From assembly GCA_030378105.1 (NCBI GenBank), contig JAUCGL010000010.1:1-57566 (forward strand): a stretch of DNA of 57,566 nt. The letters run 5' to 3'. Below, piece by piece: positions 37,230-46,540 of the stretch (its first letter is position 1; every line of letters starts with the position of its first letter). The notes under the pieces were generated by a model, which saw nothing but the letters and a program-made list of their open reading frames with translations, had not been told where the DNA came from and made no database searches. A program made the translations under genes and the position numbers. Source of the DNA: Candidatus Halobeggiatoa sp. HSG11 (GTDB lineage Bacteria; Pseudomonadota; Gammaproteobacteria; Beggiatoales; Beggiatoaceae).

Positions 37230-37310
37230 AAATTTTTTCCAGTGTCGATTGAAATTATCCAATTGTACTTTAAGTAAATAGTATTATACTGAAATATACT
37301 ATAAACTTAA

Positions 37311-37697
37311 ATGGTTATAAAAATGTATTTAATGGGATTTGATTATGGTAGCAAAAAAATTGGGGTGGCAATAGGACAAACTATCACCGCAACTGCTAGT
37401 CCTTTAGCGATTGTGCAGGTTAAAAATAAACAAATAGATTGGCCAAGTATTAATTCTTTGATACAAGAATGGCGACCAAATAAATTAATAGTTGGTTTGC
37501 CCAAACATGCCGATGGCTCAGATAATATAATGACTGTTGCAGTTCAACGCTTTTGCCGGCAGTTACATGGACGCTATCATTTACCAGTACACACTATTGA
37601 CGAAAGATTATCTTCAAATGCTGCTGCTGAACGAGTGACAGGACAATTAGATGCCGTTTCTGCTCAAATTATTTTAGAAACTTGGTTAAGCGGGTAG
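37311..37697 (+). CDS. ruvX: RuvX/YqgF-type Holliday junction resolvase-like nuclease
   Basis: Small RNase H-fold enzyme needed for ribosomal RNA 5' end maturation or for resolving junctions (both proposed for the family). The catalytic Asp is in MGFDYGSKKIGVA, the second acidic site is in IVGLPKHADGS and the last in TIDERLSS. At 128 residues it is slightly short but complete. ATG codons at 37311 and 37323 are both possible; the second leaves the usual MYLMGFDYG start. Confidence 0.93.
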   Translation: MVIKMYLMGFDYGSKKIGVAIGQTITATASPLAIVQVKNKQIDWPSINSLIQEWRPNKLIVGLPKHADGSDNIMTVAVQRFCRQLHGRYHLPVHTIDERLSSNAAAERVTGQLDAVSAQIILETWLSG

Positions 37698-37985
37698 TCC
37701 CTACAAATCAATGCAGGTATATTATCATATTCTTTCATTGTATTGTACTGTATATCGATATTGTAGCTTGCACGTCTCATACTATTTTTTTCTTCAATAA
37801 CGAAATCTATTGCACGTTTTCTGAAATCTGCAATATAACAATACCTTCGCCAATACCAAAATTGTTGTTTCGGGAATGAGGTACGATTTTCCCGAAACCC
37901 AAGTTAAGTTGAGAGTTTCGGGAAATCCACTTTGCTCCATTCCCGAAACAACTATCAAATTGGCGAAGGTATTAATATAACTCAT
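37698..37985 (-). pseudogene. IS630-type transposase 5' fragment, split by a MITE
   Basis: With the 134-bp element and one 8-base duplication removed, the minus strand reads MSYIADFRKRAIDFVIEEKN then SMRRASYN, an IS630-family transposase N-terminus by pattern. Codons 1-4 lie at about 37974-37985 and the rest at 37700-37838. After about 35 residues the similarity fades, so most of the IS had already been lost. It is related to the fragment at 17984-18091. Confidence 0.6.
37840..37973 (-). mobile_element. 134-bp MITE, copy 1, with perfect 8-bp target duplication
   Basis: Ends are AATACCTTCGCCAAT and its inverted complement. The flanks are AATATAAC on both sides (37832-37839 and 37974-37981), a perfect 8-bp duplication. 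The inside holds further inverted words (TTTCGGGAATG...CATTCCCGAAA and CCCGAAAC...GTTTCGGG). The reverse complement matches copy 2 at 46541-46674, of the same length. Confidence 0.9.
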
Positions 37986-38030
37986 ATATTTTTATCTATA
38001 ATTTATTTTTAAAGGTATCTCATTGTTTAA

Positions 38031-38140
38031 GACGAAGCGGAGCTTCTTGGCAGGGCGTTCCCAAACAAGAGTTTGGGAACGATATTTCGATATTTAAATG
38101 GTTTCATTAAATTATTTGTCTTGTCAATGCGTAAGTCCTA
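38031..38140. repeat. CGTTCCCAA repeat plus one AGGACTTACGCATTGAC end
   Basis: 38031-38085 is a member of the CGTTCCCAA family in inverted orientation (GAAGCGGAGCTTCTTGGCAG, then CGTTCCCAAACAAGAG and its hairpin partner). 38121-38140 is TTGTCAATGCGTAAGTCCTA, the end of the element described at 27070-27332; its other end is not visible. The remaining 200 bases to the next gene show no feature. Confidence 0.6.
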
Positions 38141-38337
38141 AATACTATGAAAATGGGTTTAACTCGTAAACAGCTTAATTGGGAATTTTTACTGATTAGT
38201 CCATATACTTGTTAGTTATTGATTTAACAAGAACTACATTGTTTTGTAGGAATCGCCTAAAATTGGTAAAATAAAGAACTTATAGTACAATGGTAAGAGT
38301 ATCCTTAAGATAACTCCAAACTATTACATATATTAAT

Positions 38338-39051
38338 ATGTTAGCTATAGAATTTAAAAATGTTTATAAAAAATATAATAACAAACAAATACTCAATGAC
38401 ATTAATTTAAAAATACTTGAAGGTGAATTTTTTGGTTTAGTCGGAGTTAATGGAGCCGGCAAAACAACAATGCTTAAAAGTTTATTAGATTTATGTGAGA
38501 TAGAACAAGGAAGTATTAATTTATTTAATGTTCAACATGTTAATTATAGTTCTCGTTCTAACTTAGCTTTTTTGCCAGAACAATTTGTACCGCCATATTA
38601 TTTGACCGGCCAAAAGTTTTTAAATTTTATGGTGCAACTATATAATTATCAATATGATTTTAAACAAGTTCAAACAATATGTGAGTTATTGGACTTACCA
38701 GCGTCAGTTCTTAAACAACCGGTGCGTGATTATTCCAAAGGCATGGCCCAAAAACTTGGTTTAACAGCTTGTCTATTGGCAAATAAACCTTTATTAGTGC
38801 TAGACGAACCTATGGCTGGTTTAGACCCTAAAGCGAGAGCTTATCTTAAACAATTATTATTAGATTTAAGAGCTAAAGGGACTACTATGTTTTTTAGCAC
38901 TCATTTATTAGCAGATGTTGAAGCTTTGTGTGATCGCATGGCTATATTGCACGAAGGTAAATTACAATTTGTTGGCACTCCAACAGAATGTTGTACCATT
39001 TTTTCAGCTCCTAACCTCGAACAAGCATATCTTAACTGCATTGAAAAATAA
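38338..39051 (+). CDS. ABC transporter ATP-binding subunit
   Basis: ATPase of an ABC-2-type exporter, 237 residues. Walker A is at 36-44 (GVNGAGKTT), the signature reads DYSKGMAQKLGL, Walker B is LLVLDEPMAGLDP, and the switch His is in FFSTHLLADVEAL. Closest in style to drug, polysaccharide or NosF/YhaQ-like exporters. No permease gene adjoins it, so the partner is encoded elsewhere. It shares about 11 bases with the following folC, so the two are translated together. Confidence 0.92.
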   Translation: MLAIEFKNVYKKYNNKQILNDINLKILEGEFFGLVGVNGAGKTTMLKSLLDLCEIEQGSINLFNVQHVNYSSRSNLAFLPEQFVPPYYLTGQKFLNFMVQLYNYQYDFKQVQTICELLDLPASVLKQPVRDYSKGMAQKLGLTACLLANKPLLVLDEPMAGLDPKARAYLKQLLLDLRAKGTTMFFSTHLLADVEALCDRMAILHEGKLQFVGTPTECCTIFSAPNLEQAYLNCIEK

Positions 39052-40279
39052 TCTTAAACAATGGCTTGATTGGCAAAATTCGTTACATACCAGCAAAATA
39101 GAACTTAGTTTAGAGCGAGTTCATTCTGTTGCTGAACGTTTAAGCTTGTTAGAAGCTGCTTTCCCTATAATAACCGTTGCCGGTACTAATGGCAAAGGTT
39201 CCAGTGTCACTCAACTTGATGCTATGTTGACTGCTAACGGTATGCGAGTCGGACGTTACACTTCTCCACATCTGATTACTTATAATGAACGAATTTGTAT
39301 TGCCGGAATCTATGCTACTGATGAACAAATATGTCAGGCTTTTGTTGCGATTGAAGAAGTTCGGAAAGAGATTTCGCTAACTTTTTTTGAATTTGCTACT
39401 TTAGCAGCGATGTTTTTGTTTAAACAGCATAAGATTGATATTGCAATACTTGAAGTTGGTTTGGGAGGACGGTTAGATGCAGTTAATATTTTTGATGCTG
39501 ACATAGCGTTAATAACAGCTATAGATATAGATCATAGCGATTGGTTAGGCAATGACAGGGAAACTATAGGTTTTGAAAAAGCTGGAATTTTAAGGATGGA
39601 TAAACCGGCAGTTTGCAGCGATCCTAACCCACCTCAAACTGTTCTTAAACATGCTAAACAACTTAATTCAAAACTTTATTGTTTACAACGTGATTTCAAT
39701 TATCATGAAACTAACAATGGCTGGATTTGGCAAACTAATAATAAAACAATCAAATTGCCTCATCTCAATTTATATGGTAATTTTCAGTTGCAAAATGCTG
39801 CTGGAGTGTTGATGGTTTTAGAATTACTACAGCTTCCTATTGTACCAAGTGGCTTAGTTAATGCTCATGTTGCTGGTAGATTTCAAATACTACCAGGACC
39901 AATAACTCGTATCTTTGACGTAGCTCATAATCCATTGGGAGCAAAAGTTTTAGCCACAACATTACAGCAATACGCTGGTAAAAAACAAATTCATGCTGTG
40001 TTAGGAATGTTAAACAAGAAAGATGTTGTTGGTTTTGTTGAGTTAATGCAGGATATAATTACTAGTTGGCATGTTGCTCCTTTAGACACTCCCAATACCA
40101 CTAGTACTCAGTTTTTAATTGAGAATTTGACTTCCATCGGCATAAAAAATATAACCGGTTATTTATCTGTAACAAATGCTTATGAAAATCTTATTCAAAA
40201 TACTAAAGAAGGAGATATTATTTTAGTTACTGGTTCTTTTCATACAGTTGCTGAAGTGTTAGTGGCGAGATGTGATTAA
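39041..40279 (+). CDS. folC: Dihydrofolate synthase/folylpolyglutamate synthase
   Basis: Adds glutamate to dihydropteroate and folates in the cytoplasm. The P-loop GTNGKGS is at residues 48-54 counted from a TTG start at 39041; LEVGLGGRLDAVN, DIDHSDWLG and the C-terminal DVAHNPLGAKVL are family motifs. The open frame reaches back to 38915, but that part lies inside the ABC gene and has no FolC likeness; the family N-terminus (LKQWLDWQNSLHTSKIELSL) begins right at the TTG. No ATG is available there, so a TTG start with translational coupling is the best reading. Confidence 0.9.
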   Translation: MKNNLKQWLDWQNSLHTSKIELSLERVHSVAERLSLLEAAFPIITVAGTNGKGSSVTQLDAMLTANGMRVGRYTSPHLITYNERICIAGIYATDEQICQAFVAIEEVRKEISLTFFEFATLAAMFLFKQHKIDIAILEVGLGGRLDAVNIFDADIALITAIDIDHSDWLGNDRETIGFEKAGILRMDKPAVCSDPNPPQTVLKHAKQLNSKLYCLQRDFNYHETNNGWIWQTNNKTIKLPHLNLYGNFQLQNAAGVLMVLELLQLPIVPSGLVNAHVAGRFQILPGPITRIFDVAHNPLGAKVLATTLQQYAGKKQIHAVLGMLNKKDVVGFVELMQDIITSWHVAPLDTPNTTSTQFLIENLTSIGIKNITGYLSVTNAYENLIQNTKEGDIILVTGSFHTVAEVLVARCD

Positions 40280-40323
40280 AAATATTTCTGACTATAGTTT
40301 TTCAGATAAATAATTTTACTTAT

Positions 40324-40379
40324 AAACCTACGAAGTTTTCAAAACCTCGCAGGTTTCACACTACATATTGCAGGACTAC
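40324..40379 (+). repeat. AACCT-hairpin repeat with ATATTGCAGGACTA end
   Basis: AAACCTACGAAGTTTT and AAAACCTCGCAGGTTT form a hairpin, followed by CACTACATATTGCAGGACTA. The reverse complement recurs at 49144-49198. It lies between the convergent folC and uppP genes and could end both transcripts. Confidence 0.6.
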
Positions 40380-40397
40380 CAAAAACTGATAGTCGAG

Positions 40398-41195
40398 TTA
40401 CATCATCCAAATTAATAAAACTCCTAATCCTAAACGATATAATACAAACGGCAACATACCAGTATGATCTAATAAGTTTATAAAAATTTTAATACATAAG
40501 TAAGCACTCACTGCCGAAAAAAACACTGCTAACCACAACATATTCCAATCAACTGTTGTATTTTGATTTAATAAAGTAATAGTTTCACTTGCACCAGCTA
40601 AAATTATTACTGGAATTGCTAATAAAAATGAAAATCTAGTAGCGGCCTGTCGATTAAGTCCTAAAAATAAAGCCGCAGTTATTGTTATGCCAGAACGAGA
40701 AGTTCCCGGAATAAGAGCTAATGCCTGTGCTATTCCAATTAACAATATATCTTTCCAATTTAAGCTAAATTCGTTACGTTTTTTATTGCCTAATATATCG
40801 GCAAACCATAGTAACAAAGCAAATAAAATAGTAGTAGTAGCAATAATTATTGGTGAACGTAATTGCTCTTCCCAACCATATATTGATATAGTTAAACCAA
40901 CTAATCCGACCGGGATTGTGCCGAATCCAATAGCCCAAGCTAATTTACTCTCAAAAGTTAACTGTTTGGTTTTACATGATAGAAACCAGCTAATTAATAA
41001 AGGTTTTAATTCGTGACGAAAATACATTAATACTGCCAGTAAAGAACCAACATGTACTGCAATATCAAATGCTAAACCTTGATCCTTCCAACCAGTTAGT
41101 TGAGGAAATAAAATTAAATGTCCAGAGCTTGAAATTGGTAAAAATTCGGTTAGTCCTTGTAAAATTGCAAGGATAATAATATGTAATGTGTCCAA
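40398..41195 (-). CDS. uppP: Undecaprenyl-diphosphatase
   Basis: Integral membrane phosphatase (BacA family) that recycles undecaprenyl pyrophosphate, the lipid carrier for cell-wall and polysaccharide synthesis. 265 residues, about eight hydrophobic segments. Active-site motifs are LQGLTEFLPISSSGH (12-26) and PGTSRSGITI near the middle. It is read divergently from the LysR gene, across 270 bases of AT-rich DNA with no repeat unit. Confidence 0.96.
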   Translation of the reverse strand: MDTLHIIILAILQGLTEFLPISSSGHLILFPQLTGWKDQGLAFDIAVHVGSLLAVLMYFRHELKPLLISWFLSCKTKQLTFESKLAWAIGFGTIPVGLVGLTISIYGWEEQLRSPIIIATTTILFALLLWFADILGNKKRNEFSLNWKDILLIGIAQALALIPGTSRSGITITAALFLGLNRQAATRFSFLLAIPVIILAGASETITLLNQNTTVDWNMLWLAVFFSAVSAYLCIKIFINLLDHTGMLPFVLYRLGLGVLLIWMM

Positions 41196-41467
41196 GGGGA
41201 GTTTAAAATTTAATATGAATTTAAGGAGTGGAATTAACTTAACGTGTTATAATATATTACAAGATTACAGAGGAATAATCAAATTTGAAATAGTTTTAAC
41301 AAATTATTTAACTGATTCATGAATTGATATTGAAAATGATTAAAATTCAACTTAATAACATAATATTTAGTTCTTAGCTATTTTAATAGTTATCACATGT
41401 TTTGTAGTATTTAACGAAATGTTATACTACAATAAATATCCAAAACAACCTAAAAAGCCTATTAACT

Positions 41468-42382
41468 ATGATGAATATGACCTTAAGGCAATTAACTTTG
41501 TTTCAAGCAGTAGCACAACATCTAAGTTTTACCAGAGCTGCCATTGAATTATCTTTAACTCAACCAGCAGTTTCTATCCAAATCAAACAATTAGAAGGGC
41601 ATATTGGGATGCCACTGTTTGAGCAAATAGGGAAAAGAATTTTCTTAACTGAAGCTGGCCACAAATTATATGCAGCTTGTGAGGATATTTTTGAGCGACT
41701 TGGTTTATTGGAAACTTCTTTAAATGAACTACAAGGTAGTATTAAAGGTCAGTTAAAGATATCGGTAGTTACAACTGCCACTTATTTTATTCCTAAGATA
41801 TTTCAAGCATTTTCACGAATTTATCCAGAAGTTAATTTACGTTTAGAAGTACATAATCGAGTTAAAATTTTAGAACGACTTACCAATAACAAAGATGATT
41901 TGGTAGTTATGGGACAAGCTCCAGAACATCTTAATGTAACTGCCCATTCTTTTTTAAGCAATCCTTTGATAGTTATCGCATCATCACAACATCAACTTGC
42001 AAATCAGTCTAATATTTCATTATCCAGATTATTGCAAGAAAATATTTTAATGCGAGAAGTAGGTTCGGGAACCCGTTTGGCAATAGAGAAAAATTTTGCA
42101 ACTAACAATGTGGAAATGCTTACTAAGGTAGAACTTGGTAGTACAGAAGCAATTAAACAGGGTGTATTGGCAAACATGGGAATTTCTATGTTGTCCAAAC
42201 ATGCTGTATCTCTGGAACTATCAACCAAAAAAATGAGTGTATTAGATGTGGAAACTTTCCCATTGAAGAAAAATTGGTACGTTACTCATTTGACTGAGAA
42301 AAAACTATCTTTAGTTGCTAAAACTTTTTTAGATTTTTTACTAACCAATGCTCAAAATGTAGTAGAGCAACATACTTTCTAA
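41468..42382 (+). CDS. LysR-family transcriptional regulator, CbbR-like
   Basis: DNA-binding regulator of 304 residues. The winged helix-turn-helix is at about 5-63 (RQLTLFQAVAQHLSFTRAAI, LTQPAVSIQIKQLE), followed by a two-lobed substrate-binding domain from about 92. The sequence style (MTLRQL..., NEL.GSIKGQLKISVVTTATYFIPK...) is that of CbbR proteins of Calvin-cycle bacteria. No cbb genes are in the window, and the adjoining gene, 27 bases away, encodes a beta-helix protein, so the target is unknown. Three in-frame ATGs (41468, 41471, 41477) are possible. Confidence 0.9.
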   Translation: MMNMTLRQLTLFQAVAQHLSFTRAAIELSLTQPAVSIQIKQLEGHIGMPLFEQIGKRIFLTEAGHKLYAACEDIFERLGLLETSLNELQGSIKGQLKISVVTTATYFIPKIFQAFSRIYPEVNLRLEVHNRVKILERLTNNKDDLVVMGQAPEHLNVTAHSFLSNPLIVIASSQHQLANQSNISLSRLLQENILMREVGSGTRLAIEKNFATNNVEMLTKVELGSTEAIKQGVLANMGISMLSKHAVSLELSTKKMSVLDVETFPLKKNWYVTHLTEKKLSLVAKTFLDFLLTNAQNVVEQHTF

Positions 42383-42409
42383 ATTAGATATAATTTAAGG
42401 TAAAACTTT

Positions 42410-43981
42410 ATGAAATTAAAATATACGTTAATAATCTTAATGTTAAGTTATGCTGGTACTACATTAGCAGAGAGTTTATTTAAACAGTACAAGATGCCAG
42501 CTTTGGAAAGAGTTACTCATTCTTCTCCAATCAAGGAACTGCTATATAAATCCAAGGTATTAAAACGTTCACAAACAGTATCAATTCCACTTTCCGCTAT
42601 TAATGATCCCCAAATTTATCAAGAACAATTACGTACTGAAATTAAAAATAGTTTACCAAGTTTTGAAATAGATACAGAAGTTGTATTTAGCGGTAATAAA
42701 ATAAGCGAACTCAATTCATTGTTACGAAATTTAACTGGCATTCAAAAAGTTAAACTACAAGGACAACAAATAGTTGGAGATGAAACTTTATCTATACCAA
42801 GAGACACTGTTTTATTAGGTAATAATTCTATATTAACCGCCTCTCATGCTCAACCTAGTATATTAATAGCTGCTAATAACATCAAAATACAAGACCTAAG
42901 TATCGAAACAACTGGGATTGGTGTTCAGGTTGCTAAAGCAGTCGGAATAGTTATGCAAAATTTGCAGTTAACTGGTGTCGGACGAGGAATTGCAATATTA
43001 ACAGATAGCCATTTTATCGAAATGAATCAAATTAATATTGATGGTCCAAGTCAGGGTGGCGTTTTGGTGCAAGGTAATGTTTCTCATGTATGGTTACATA
43101 ACTCTCAAATTCGTAATGGAAAGCGATCTGATAATGGTGGGGCCGGAATATTAATAAGTGATGCTAAAGCAAAACCAATTGTAGAGGAAACAACTCAGGT
43201 CAGTTCTCTTATAGAATATATTTGGCCCATAACCCAATCAATTCCTTATGCTTTATTGATTGAAAATAATATCTTAGCTGATAATCGGGCTCAAGGTTTA
43301 TATGTTGATGGTGGTTATGGTTTGGTTATTCAGCATAATCAGATTAACAATAATGATAAAGAAGGGATATGCTTAAGTTTTGGTTCAGTTAATAACGTTG
43401 TTATGAGCAATGATTTATATAACAATGGTTATTTAGCACGTCAAACTGATGATGATTTACGCCGTGATCTATTATTTGAGTTTGGACGTTTAGCTGATGG
43501 TTCGGCAGTTTTAAAATTACCAGCTATCTCTTTGGATAATGCAGCTCAAAATTTGTTGTTATGGAATGTTATTCGGCATAATGCTGGTGATGGTATAAAA
43601 ATGGTACGGACTGGAATTCGCAATATTGTCATGTTCAATTCTATAATAGACAACAATAAAGGTCATAACAAGTTTTTTCATTTTTTTGGGATTTCATTAG
43701 GTAGTGCTGGTATAGAAGCAAAAATTGATTCAACTAAACATCCGCTTGATTTTATGCCAGCTATTGAAAATATTATTGTTGGTAATGTCATTTATGGAAA
43801 GCATTGGGCTGGTATTTTAATGGAAAAAGGAGCTGCTTTTAATAATATTTATGACAATATAATACGTTTTCAGCAGCTAACACCTTTAGATTCAACTAGT
43901 ACTAATTTTAATACAATCGTTGGTAATAACTGGCAAGTTCAATCGAATAATAGTTCGTGGTGGGATAATTTGTTTGAATAG
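42410..43981 (+). CDS. Secreted right-handed beta-helix protein
   Basis: The 523-residue protein has a Sec signal (about 1-20, ending TLAES) and, from about 115 on, a string of parallel beta-helix (PbH1) rungs of 20-25 residues rich in N and I/V (for example ALLIENNILADNRAQGLYVD, NLLLWNVIRHNAGDGIKMV). Folds of this kind bind or cleave polysaccharides (pectate lyase, AlgG epimerase, NosD-like). No catalytic signature is evident. A region of about 60 residues (366-425) with RTGIRNIVMFNSIIDN is well formed. It follows the LysR gene closely and may be regulated with it. Confidence 0.85.
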   Translation: MKLKYTLIILMLSYAGTTLAESLFKQYKMPALERVTHSSPIKELLYKSKVLKRSQTVSIPLSAINDPQIYQEQLRTEIKNSLPSFEIDTEVVFSGNKISELNSLLRNLTGIQKVKLQGQQIVGDETLSIPRDTVLLGNNSILTASHAQPSILIAANNIKIQDLSIETTGIGVQVAKAVGIVMQNLQLTGVGRGIAILTDSHFIEMNQINIDGPSQGGVLVQGNVSHVWLHNSQIRNGKRSDNGGAGILISDAKAKPIVEETTQVSSLIEYIWPITQSIPYALLIENNILADNRAQGLYVDGGYGLVIQHNQINNNDKEGICLSFGSVNNVVMSNDLYNNGYLARQTDDDLRRDLLFEFGRLADGSAVLKLPAISLDNAAQNLLLWNVIRHNAGDGIKMVRTGIRNIVMFNSIIDNNKGHNKFFHFFGISLGSAGIEAKIDSTKHPLDFMPAIENIIVGNVIYGKHWAGILMEKGAAFNNIYDNIIRFQQLTPLDSTSTNFNTIVGNNWQVQSNNSSWWDNLFE

Positions 43982-43988
43982 TGAAAAA

Positions 43989-44021
43989 AGACCTGTCAGG
44001 TTTCCAAAACCTGACAGGTCT
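43989..44021. terminator. Bidirectional intrinsic terminator
   Basis: AGACCTGTCAGG pairs perfectly with CCTGACAGGTCT around a short AT loop, between the convergent beta-helix and thiolase genes. The A run before it (GAAAAA) would read as a T run on the other strand. Confidence 0.75.
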
Positions 44022-44063
44022 CGACTCTATATAAACAGTTACCAGTTAAAAATTCTAAACAAT

Positions 44064-45248
44064 TTAACGTTCAACTGCTATAGCAACTCCTTGACCACCG
44101 CCAATACATAATGTTGCTAAACCTTTATGAGCATCATGATCTACCATAGCATGTAATAATGAAACTAAAATTTTTGCTCCCGAAGCACCAACTGGATGGC
44201 CTAATGCAATTGCTCCACCATTCACATTGACTTTGGACAAATCCCAATCCAACTCACGATTAACTGAAATAGCTTGAGCTGCAAAAGCTTCATTAGATTC
44301 AATTAAATCCAAATCTGCCACTGTCCAACCAGCTTTTTTAAGGCATTTACGACTGGCAGGAATAGGACCAGTTCCCATAATTTTTGGATCAACGCCAGCA
44401 TTAGCATAAGATACAATACGGACCATTGGTTTTAAACCCAATTCCTCAGCTTTTTTGGCTGACATCACTACCACTGCTGCGGCTCCATCATTAATACCAG
44501 AAGCATTACCTGCTGTTACAGTACCAGTTTTATTAAAAGCTGGGCGAAGTTTAGCTAATTTATCTGCGGTTGTATTATGTCTTGGGAACTCATCTTCTTT
44601 AAATACAATCGGATCGCCTTTACGTTGTGGAATTTCAACTGGCACTATTTCCGCATCAAACTTACCATCTTTTTGAGCAGCTTCAGCTTTCTGTTGAGAT
44701 TTAGCAGAGAATTCATCTTGTTCTTCTCGACCAATTTCATATTTTTCTGCAATATTTTCCGCAGTACAACCCATATGATAATCATTAAAAGCATCCCACA
44801 GGCCATCTGTGAGCATACTATCAACTAAAGTCCAATCACCAATTTTTTTGCCAGAGCGAGACTTAGGCAATACATGAGCTGCTAAACTCATATTTTCTTG
44901 ACCACCAGCTATTATTATTTCGGCATCTCCACATAAAATAGCTTGAGTAGCCAAATGAACTGCTTTTAAACCACTGCCACATAATTTATTAATAGTCATA
45001 GATGGCACTTCAACTGGCAAACCAGCCTCAATGGCAGTTTGTCTAGCTGGATTTTGGCCGGCTCCAGCTGTTAATATTTGCCCCATAATAACTTCATCAA
45101 CTTGCTCTGGTTTTAAATTAGTACGTTTTAATAAATCAGCAACTACCTTAGCACCTAAAGTTTTTGCTGGTATATCAGCTAGTTGGCCATTGAAATTACC
45201 TACAGCAGTACGGGCGGCTGCTACAATAACAACATCTTCCACAATCAA
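44064..45248 (-). CDS. phaA: Acetyl-CoA acetyltransferase (thiolase II)
   Basis: Condenses two acetyl-CoA into acetoacetyl-CoA. The 394-residue protein has the active-site Cys90 in [16 protein letters not shown], the catalytic His in [16 protein letters not shown], and the second Cys in [12 protein letters not shown] near the C-terminus. In sulfur bacteria that store polyhydroxybutyrate such an enzyme opens the pathway; no phaB or phaC is beside it, so atoB-like roles stay open. ATG at 45248 follows an AGGTTG ribosome site. Confidence 0.93.
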   Translation of the reverse strand: MIVEDVVIVAAARTAVGNFNGQLADIPAKTLGAKVVADLLKRTNLKPEQVDEVIMGQILTAGAGQNPARQTAIEAGLPVEVPSMTINKLCGSGLKAVHLATQAILCGDAEIIIAGGQENMSLAAHVLPKSRSGKKIGDWTLVDSMLTDGLWDAFNDYHMGCTAENIAEKYEIGREEQDEFSAKSQQKAEAAQKDGKFDAEIVPVEIPQRKGDPIVFKEDEFPRHNTTADKLAKLRPAFNKTGTVTAGNASGINDGAAAVVVMSAKKAEELGLKPMVRIVSYANAGVDPKIMGTGPIPASRKCLKKAGWTVADLDLIESNEAFAAQAISVNRELDWDLSKVNVNGGAIALGHPVGASGAKILVSLLHAMVDHDAHKGLATLCIGGGQGVAIAVER

Positions 45249-45483
45249 CCTCTTAATTAATAATTAGATTTTCAATAACTATGACTGTTACTTTCAATAA
45301 TAGTCAAATCGGTAGGAATATTATTTTGATTGTAATTTTTTTTGAATGTAATTACAATACTTTCTTAAAAATGGATGAAAATAAGAAAGTAATAAAATCT
45401 GGCAGGAAGCCAAATAGAAAGGTCCAGCTCCAACTTAAAAAAATAACATCTCTGTAGTTTAATTAAGTTGGCAATGGAACTAA

Positions 45484-45954
45484 TTATACATATAAACAGA
45501 CATCGGACTCACCAGCAAATTCAAAGAAAGTTGCAGCTCCTCCATATTCAATACCATCAATAAATTCACTAGTATCAAACTCAAACAAATCTACTGTCAT
45601 TTGACAGGCAACCATTTTTACTTCGGCTTCTTGACACAAATCACGTAATTCCTCAACACTAGCAACACCTTTGCTTTTCATTTTTTTCTTCATCATGCTA
45701 GTCATCATAGACTGCATACCGGGTATGGTTTGCATGATTACTGGAACTGGCATTGGCATTGGCATCGCTGGATTACCTAAAGAGGTAACTTGCAAATTGA
45801 GATTTTTTTTCAATAATGCTAAACCATAAAAAGTAAAAAATATTTGCGTATCATATCCTAATGCTGATGCAGTTGATGCTAAGATAAAAGGTGGATATGC
45901 CCAATCAAGAGAACCTTTGGTTGCAATGATTGCAAGTTTTTTTTCATCAGACAT
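45484..45954 (-). CDS. DsrE2-like sulfur-carrier protein
   Basis: DsrE/DsrF/DrsH-fold protein of 156 residues. The N-terminal KLAIIATKGSLDWAYPPFIL is typical of the DsrE2 branch, whose members occur beside TusA and rhodanese in sulfur oxidisers and take part in persulfide transfer to the Dsr or sHdr systems. The candidate sulfur-binding cysteines are Cys107 and Cys117 (VACQMTVDLFEF). The middle is methionine- and proline-rich (NPAMPMPMPVPV, MQSMMTSMM), a feature of DsrE2 proteins with a membrane-near segment. It lies 158 bases downstream of tusA on the same strand. Confidence 0.88.
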   Translation of the reverse strand: MSDEKKLAIIATKGSLDWAYPPFILASTASALGYDTQIFFTFYGLALLKKNLNLQVTSLGNPAMPMPMPVPVIMQTIPGMQSMMTSMMKKKMKSKGVASVEELRDLCQEAEVKMVACQMTVDLFEFDTSEFIDGIEYGGAATFFEFAGESDVCLYV

Positions 45955-46112
45955 GAAATGTCCTCATTTTAAGTTGCAGTAGATAATATTGATAACTATT
46001 GATATGACTACAATTGTAGCTTTGCTCAAAAGACAGCCTTAACATATTTTAAAATCATTAAAGATACTGAATTAAAATAATAAATCAATAGCTATCAAAT
46101 ATGGACTTAATA

Positions 46113-46343
46113 TTATTTCTTTTTGAGCAAGAATGTGTATTTACCACCCTCTTCACCGGATTCTATCAGCTCATTTCCAGTTTGTTTGGCAAATGCCTCA
46201 AAATCTTTAACTGAACCAGGGTCAGTTGCGACTACACGCAGAATTTGTCCACTTTCCATACCATTAAGAGTTTTTTTAGCTCGTAATATTGGCAAAGGAC
46301 AGTTAAGACCACTAGCATCTAGTTCTTGATCAAAATTAGCCAT
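46113..46343 (-). CDS. tusA: Sulfurtransferase TusA
   Basis: Small sulfur-relay protein of 76 residues. Cys15 in the CPLP motif (SGLNCPLPILRAKK) carries the persulfide. Here it is followed by the DsrE2-like gene, the arrangement known from sulfur-oxidising bacteria, which suggests a role in cytoplasmic sulfur oxidation rather than only tRNA thiolation. ATG at 46343 follows AGGAACC. Confidence 0.95.
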   Translation of the reverse strand: MANFDQELDASGLNCPLPILRAKKTLNGMESGQILRVVATDPGSVKDFEAFAKQTGNELIESGEEGGKYTFLLKKK

Positions 46344-46540
46344 TTATTTTGGTTCCTGTAATAGGTAATTTAAAATAGAACTTCTATTGTTCATATACAA
46401 CATTGTGAGCTTAATAATATATCATGAATATACATAACTTTCAATCTTTAACAAAAAAACTAGCTATTAAATGTATAAAACTATTTCAAAATTAAAAAAA
46501 TCTCAATAAATTTTGGACACAACTTTTTTGTCTTCTCAAT

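Noticed and set aside
36117-37262. Longer start (TTG at 37262) for the REC-kinase
   Set aside because: The ATG at 37229 starts directly before the receiver domain; the 11 added residues have no family likeness.
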